DNA of 64,000 bases, from NCBI RefSeq assembly GCF_027359925.1, contig NZ_CP114767.1, positions 2,852,001 through 2,916,000 of the forward strand, in the 5' to 3' direction. A model generated the notes under the pieces. It did not search any database. It worked only from the letters and a program-made list of their open reading frames with translations, and was not told the DNA's origin. Each line of letters starts with the position of its first letter. The first letter of the stretch is position 1. This stretch comes from Hymenobacter canadensis (GTDB lineage Bacteria > Bacteroidota > Bacteroidia > Cytophagales > Hymenobacteraceae). This document shows, piece after piece, positions 61,793-64,000 of this stretch. The position numbers were made by a program, and so were the translations under genes.

Positions 61793-63529
61793 ATGATTCA
61801 CTACTCCGTCTCGTTTGAGAACCCGCTGACCTTTTATGTGCAGCTGCACATGACGTTTGAGGTACCCACCGATGGCCCCGCCACCGTGGAGCTGCAGCTG
61901 CCGGCGTGGCGCCCGGGCCGCTACGAGCTGCAGAATTTCGCCCAGAAAATTCAGCAGGTGGAGGTTTCCGACGCGGCCAGCCACGACTTGCTGCCTACCC
62001 GCAAGCTCACCAAAGACCGGTGGGAAGTGCGCGAGGCGGCCGGCCGCACCGTGCGGGTGAGCTACAACTTCTACGCCCATCAGATGGACGCCGGCGGCTC
62101 CTGGCTCGACGAAAGCCAGCTGTACATGAACCCCGTGCAGGGCTTTATGTACGTGGAAGGCCGCCAGCACGAGCCCTGTCAGGTGCAGCTGCACCTTCCC
62201 GAGGGCTGGCACCTGGCCTGCGGCCTCCCGCAAAGCGGACCCAACGTGCTGCAGGCCCAGAGCTTCGACCACCTCGCCGACTCGCCCTTTATTGCCAGCC
62301 CCACGCTGCAGTACCGCAACTACGAGGTGCAGGGTCTCCCCTTCTACATCTGGATTCAGGGCGAGTGCCCCGTGGACTGGCAGCGGCTGGTGGCCGATTT
62401 CCGGGCCTTCAGTCAGGAGCAGCTGACGCTGTTCGGCGCGTTTCCGGCCCAGGACTACCACTTCCTCAACCAGATTCTGCCCTACAAGCACTACCACGGC
62501 GTCGAGCACCTCAACTCCACCGTCATTACGCTGGGCCCGGCCGAGCTGCTGATGACCGAAGGACTGTACAAGGAGCTGCTGGGCGTGAGCTGCCACGAAC
62601 TGTTCCATGCCTGGAACATTAAGAGCATCCGGCCGACTGAGATGCAGCCCTACGACTACAGCAAGGAAAACTACTTCCGCACCTGCTTCATTGCAGAGGG
62701 CGTCACGACGTACTACGGCGAGTACCTGCTGGCCCGGGCCCAGGTGCGCACCGCCGAGCAGTATTTCGCGGAGCTGAATACGGTGCTGCGCAAGCATTAC
62801 GACGACTACGGCCGCTACCACCTCTCGCTGGCCGACGCCAGCATGGACCTGTGGCTGGACGGCTATAAGCCCGGCATTCCGGACCGCAAGGTGTCGGTGT
62901 ACCACAAAGGCGCGCTGGTGGCGCTGCTGCTCGACCTCACGCTACGCCGCCTCTCTCAGCATCAGCGCAGCCTCGACGACGTGATGCGCCGCCTCTACGA
63001 GGAATTCGGCAAAACCGGCATCGGCTACACCGAAGACGACTACGTGCGCATCGTGACGGATGTGGCAGGGCGCGACATGAAGGCCTATTTCGACAAGTTT
63101 ATCTACGGCACGGCCCCGCTGGAAGAGCCGCTCGACAAGGCCTTGGCCTTTGTGGGCTGCACGCTGCGCATCACCGAAAACCTGTCGGCTTCCGAAGGCC
63201 TGTTTGGCTTCCGAACGGTAACTCGCAACGAAAGAACCGAAGTCACGGATATCCTGCCGAACTCACCGGCGGCGGCGGCTTTCACCGTCGATGACGAACT
63301 GGTGGCCGTGAACGGACGCCGCGTGGACATGAACCTGCAGAGCCTGCTTTCCGCCGACAGCGAACATCCGTACGAGGTTAGCGTATTCCGCCAAAACCGC
63401 CTGCTCACGGTGCCGCTGGCGGCCCGTGCCGGTGAGCGGTTCTGGCAGAAGATTACGATTGAAAAGCTTCCGGCAGCCACGGCTGAACAGCAGGCCAGTT
63501 ACCGGAACTGGCTGAAACAGGATTTTTAA
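61793..63529 (+). CDS. M61 family glycyl aminopeptidase-like metallopeptidase with PDZ domain
   Basis: 578 residues from the ATG at 61793 (MIHYSVSFEN). The N-terminal beta domain (LQLPAWRPGRYELQNFAQKI) leads into the zinc site LLGVSCHELFHAWNIKSIRP (HELFH), with the third zinc ligand expected at the glutamate in TCFIAEGVTTYYGEYLLARA. A PDZ domain closes the chain (ILPNSPAAAAFTVDDELVAV, NGRRVDMNLQSLLS). M61 enzymes release N-terminal residues from peptides. No signal peptide is present, so the enzyme seems to be cytoplasmic. Single gene. Confidence 0.94.
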   Translation: MIHYSVSFENPLTFYVQLHMTFEVPTDGPATVELQLPAWRPGRYELQNFAQKIQQVEVSDAASHDLLPTRKLTKDRWEVREAAGRTVRVSYNFYAHQMDAGGSWLDESQLYMNPVQGFMYVEGRQHEPCQVQLHLPEGWHLACGLPQSGPNVLQAQSFDHLADSPFIASPTLQYRNYEVQGLPFYIWIQGECPVDWQRLVADFRAFSQEQLTLFGAFPAQDYHFLNQILPYKHYHGVEHLNSTVITLGPAELLMTEGLYKELLGVSCHELFHAWNIKSIRPTEMQPYDYSKENYFRTCFIAEGVTTYYGEYLLARAQVRTAEQYFAELNTVLRKHYDDYGRYHLSLADASMDLWLDGYKPGIPDRKVSVYHKGALVALLLDLTLRRLSQHQRSLDDVMRRLYEEFGKTGIGYTEDDYVRIVTDVAGRDMKAYFDKFIYGTAPLEEPLDKALAFVGCTLRITENLSASEGLFGFRTVTRNERTEVTDILPNSPAAAAFTVDDELVAVNGRRVDMNLQSLLSADSEHPYEVSVFRQNRLLTVPLAARAGERFWQKITIEKLPAATAEQQASYRNWLKQDF

Positions 63530-63553
63530 GCGCGGCGTTTTTTCACTATCCCC

Positions 63554-64000
63554 ATGTTTCGGCTTCGTGCACTAATAGTGGTTTTGCCGCTGGCAGTGCT
63601 AGTATTGAGTTGTTCTTTCCGTGGCCCTACGGAGCGCGCCCAGCCCGGCGTGCCGGTGGTGGCACCCGTGGCGCGGCTACCGCGCCCAGTTCCGCCCCGC
63701 ATCTACCGCCTCGGCCACCTCGACACGCTGGTGCAGGTGCCGGGCCGGGTGCTGCCCATTCATCAGGCGTCGCGGGGCACCTATGAGCGGCTACCCCAGC
63801 CGATCTGGCTGCCCGTGCCGCCGGCTTCAGCCGAGGAGGAAGAGGCCTTCGATTTTGAAGCCGAGGAGCGCAACCGCCTGCGCACGGCCGGCAAGAGCGT
63901 CCGGCGCGTCGGCAATACGCTGTGGCTTTACCCCGGCACGGCCAAGCCCCTGCGCCTGCTCAACAATCCCGCCGACAACCCCACTACCAACATCAGCTAC
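63554..64000 (+). CDS. Lipoprotein, C-terminal part outside the window
   Basis: At least 149 residues, cut by the window end. MFRLRALIVVLPLAVLVLSC gives a signal with the lipobox cysteine at residue 20. The visible mature part is proline-rich (VPVVAPVARLPRPVPPRIYR) and then acidic (ASAEEEEAFDFEAEERNRL). No motif is recognised. It lies 24 bp after the M61 peptidase gene and may be co-transcribed. Confidence 0.7.
   Translation, partial: MFRLRALIVVLPLAVLVLSCSFRGPTERAQPGVPVVAPVARLPRPVPPRIYRLGHLDTLVQVPGRVLPIHQASRGTYERLPQPIWLPVPPASAEEEEAFDFEAEERNRLRTAGKSVRRVGNTLWLYPGTAKPLRLLNNPADNPTTNISY

Overview
The window is about 64 kb of GC-rich chromosome from a member of the Bacteroidota, most likely the family Hymenobacteraceae (Hymenobacter-like). 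The evidence is a type IX secretion sorting domain, DUF2480, DUF4397 and S41/S9 peptidases of Bacteroidota type, a TonB-receptor/lipoprotein pair of BtuB-BtuG type, almost no Shine-Dalgarno sequences, and promoters with the Bacteroidota -7 element TAnnTTTG. The genus is an inference from gene content and base composition. No prophage, transposase or CRISPR array was seen.

Layout: 1-3749 holds a truncated ECF sigma gene and a three-gene LPS assembly operon (family 2 and family 9 glycosyltransferases, O-antigen ligase-like protein). 3854-10544 holds a T9SS-tagged lipoprotein, an SDR oxidoreductase, ahcY, a DUF4397 lipoprotein and a THUMP-like methyltransferase. 10702-14904 holds a 3-methyladenine glycosylase and a cobalamin uptake unit (promoter, cobalamin riboswitch, BtuB-like receptor, BtuG-like propeller lipoprotein). 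14992-21660 has small lipoproteins, an HMA-AraC fusion regulator, a B12-binding radical SAM protein, a degenerate hydrolase and a GNAT protein. 21876-27475 has tRNA-Gly(CCC), uvrB, an ECF sigma with a membrane partner, and wrbA. 27697-38328 has a large TonB-dependent receptor, aroE, DedA, a spermidine-synthase-like protein, a TraB/GumN protein, a PQQ-type sugar dehydrogenase, an acyltransferase, an esterase and a phosphosulfolactate synthase. 38509-45373 has a TPR protein and an exopolysaccharide operon (Wza, Wzc, YwqE-type phosphatase, epimerase). 45611-49874 has an acyl-CoA dehydrogenase, rpsU-xer-hpf and metK. 50068-59137 has a PAP2 phosphatase, a decayed gene, an S9 peptidase, an HD protein, an APC permease, DUF2480, a 56-residue zinc-ribbon protein, tsaB and a membrane protein. 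59214-64000 has the rpmH-rnpA-ctp group, an M61 peptidase and a truncated lipoprotein.

Functional links: ahcY and metK are two arms of the SAM cycle. The riboswitch-BtuB-BtuG unit imports corrinoid that the nearby B12-binding radical SAM protein may use. The LPS and EPS clusters build the cell surface.

The most unusual content is in non-coding DNA. There are several families of palindromic elements. One is inserted in frame inside the radical SAM gene, and another supplies stop codons to two genes. The region 56549-56962 combines a 177-bp inverted repeat with eleven 21-bp tandem units that keep exact phase while diverging in sequence.
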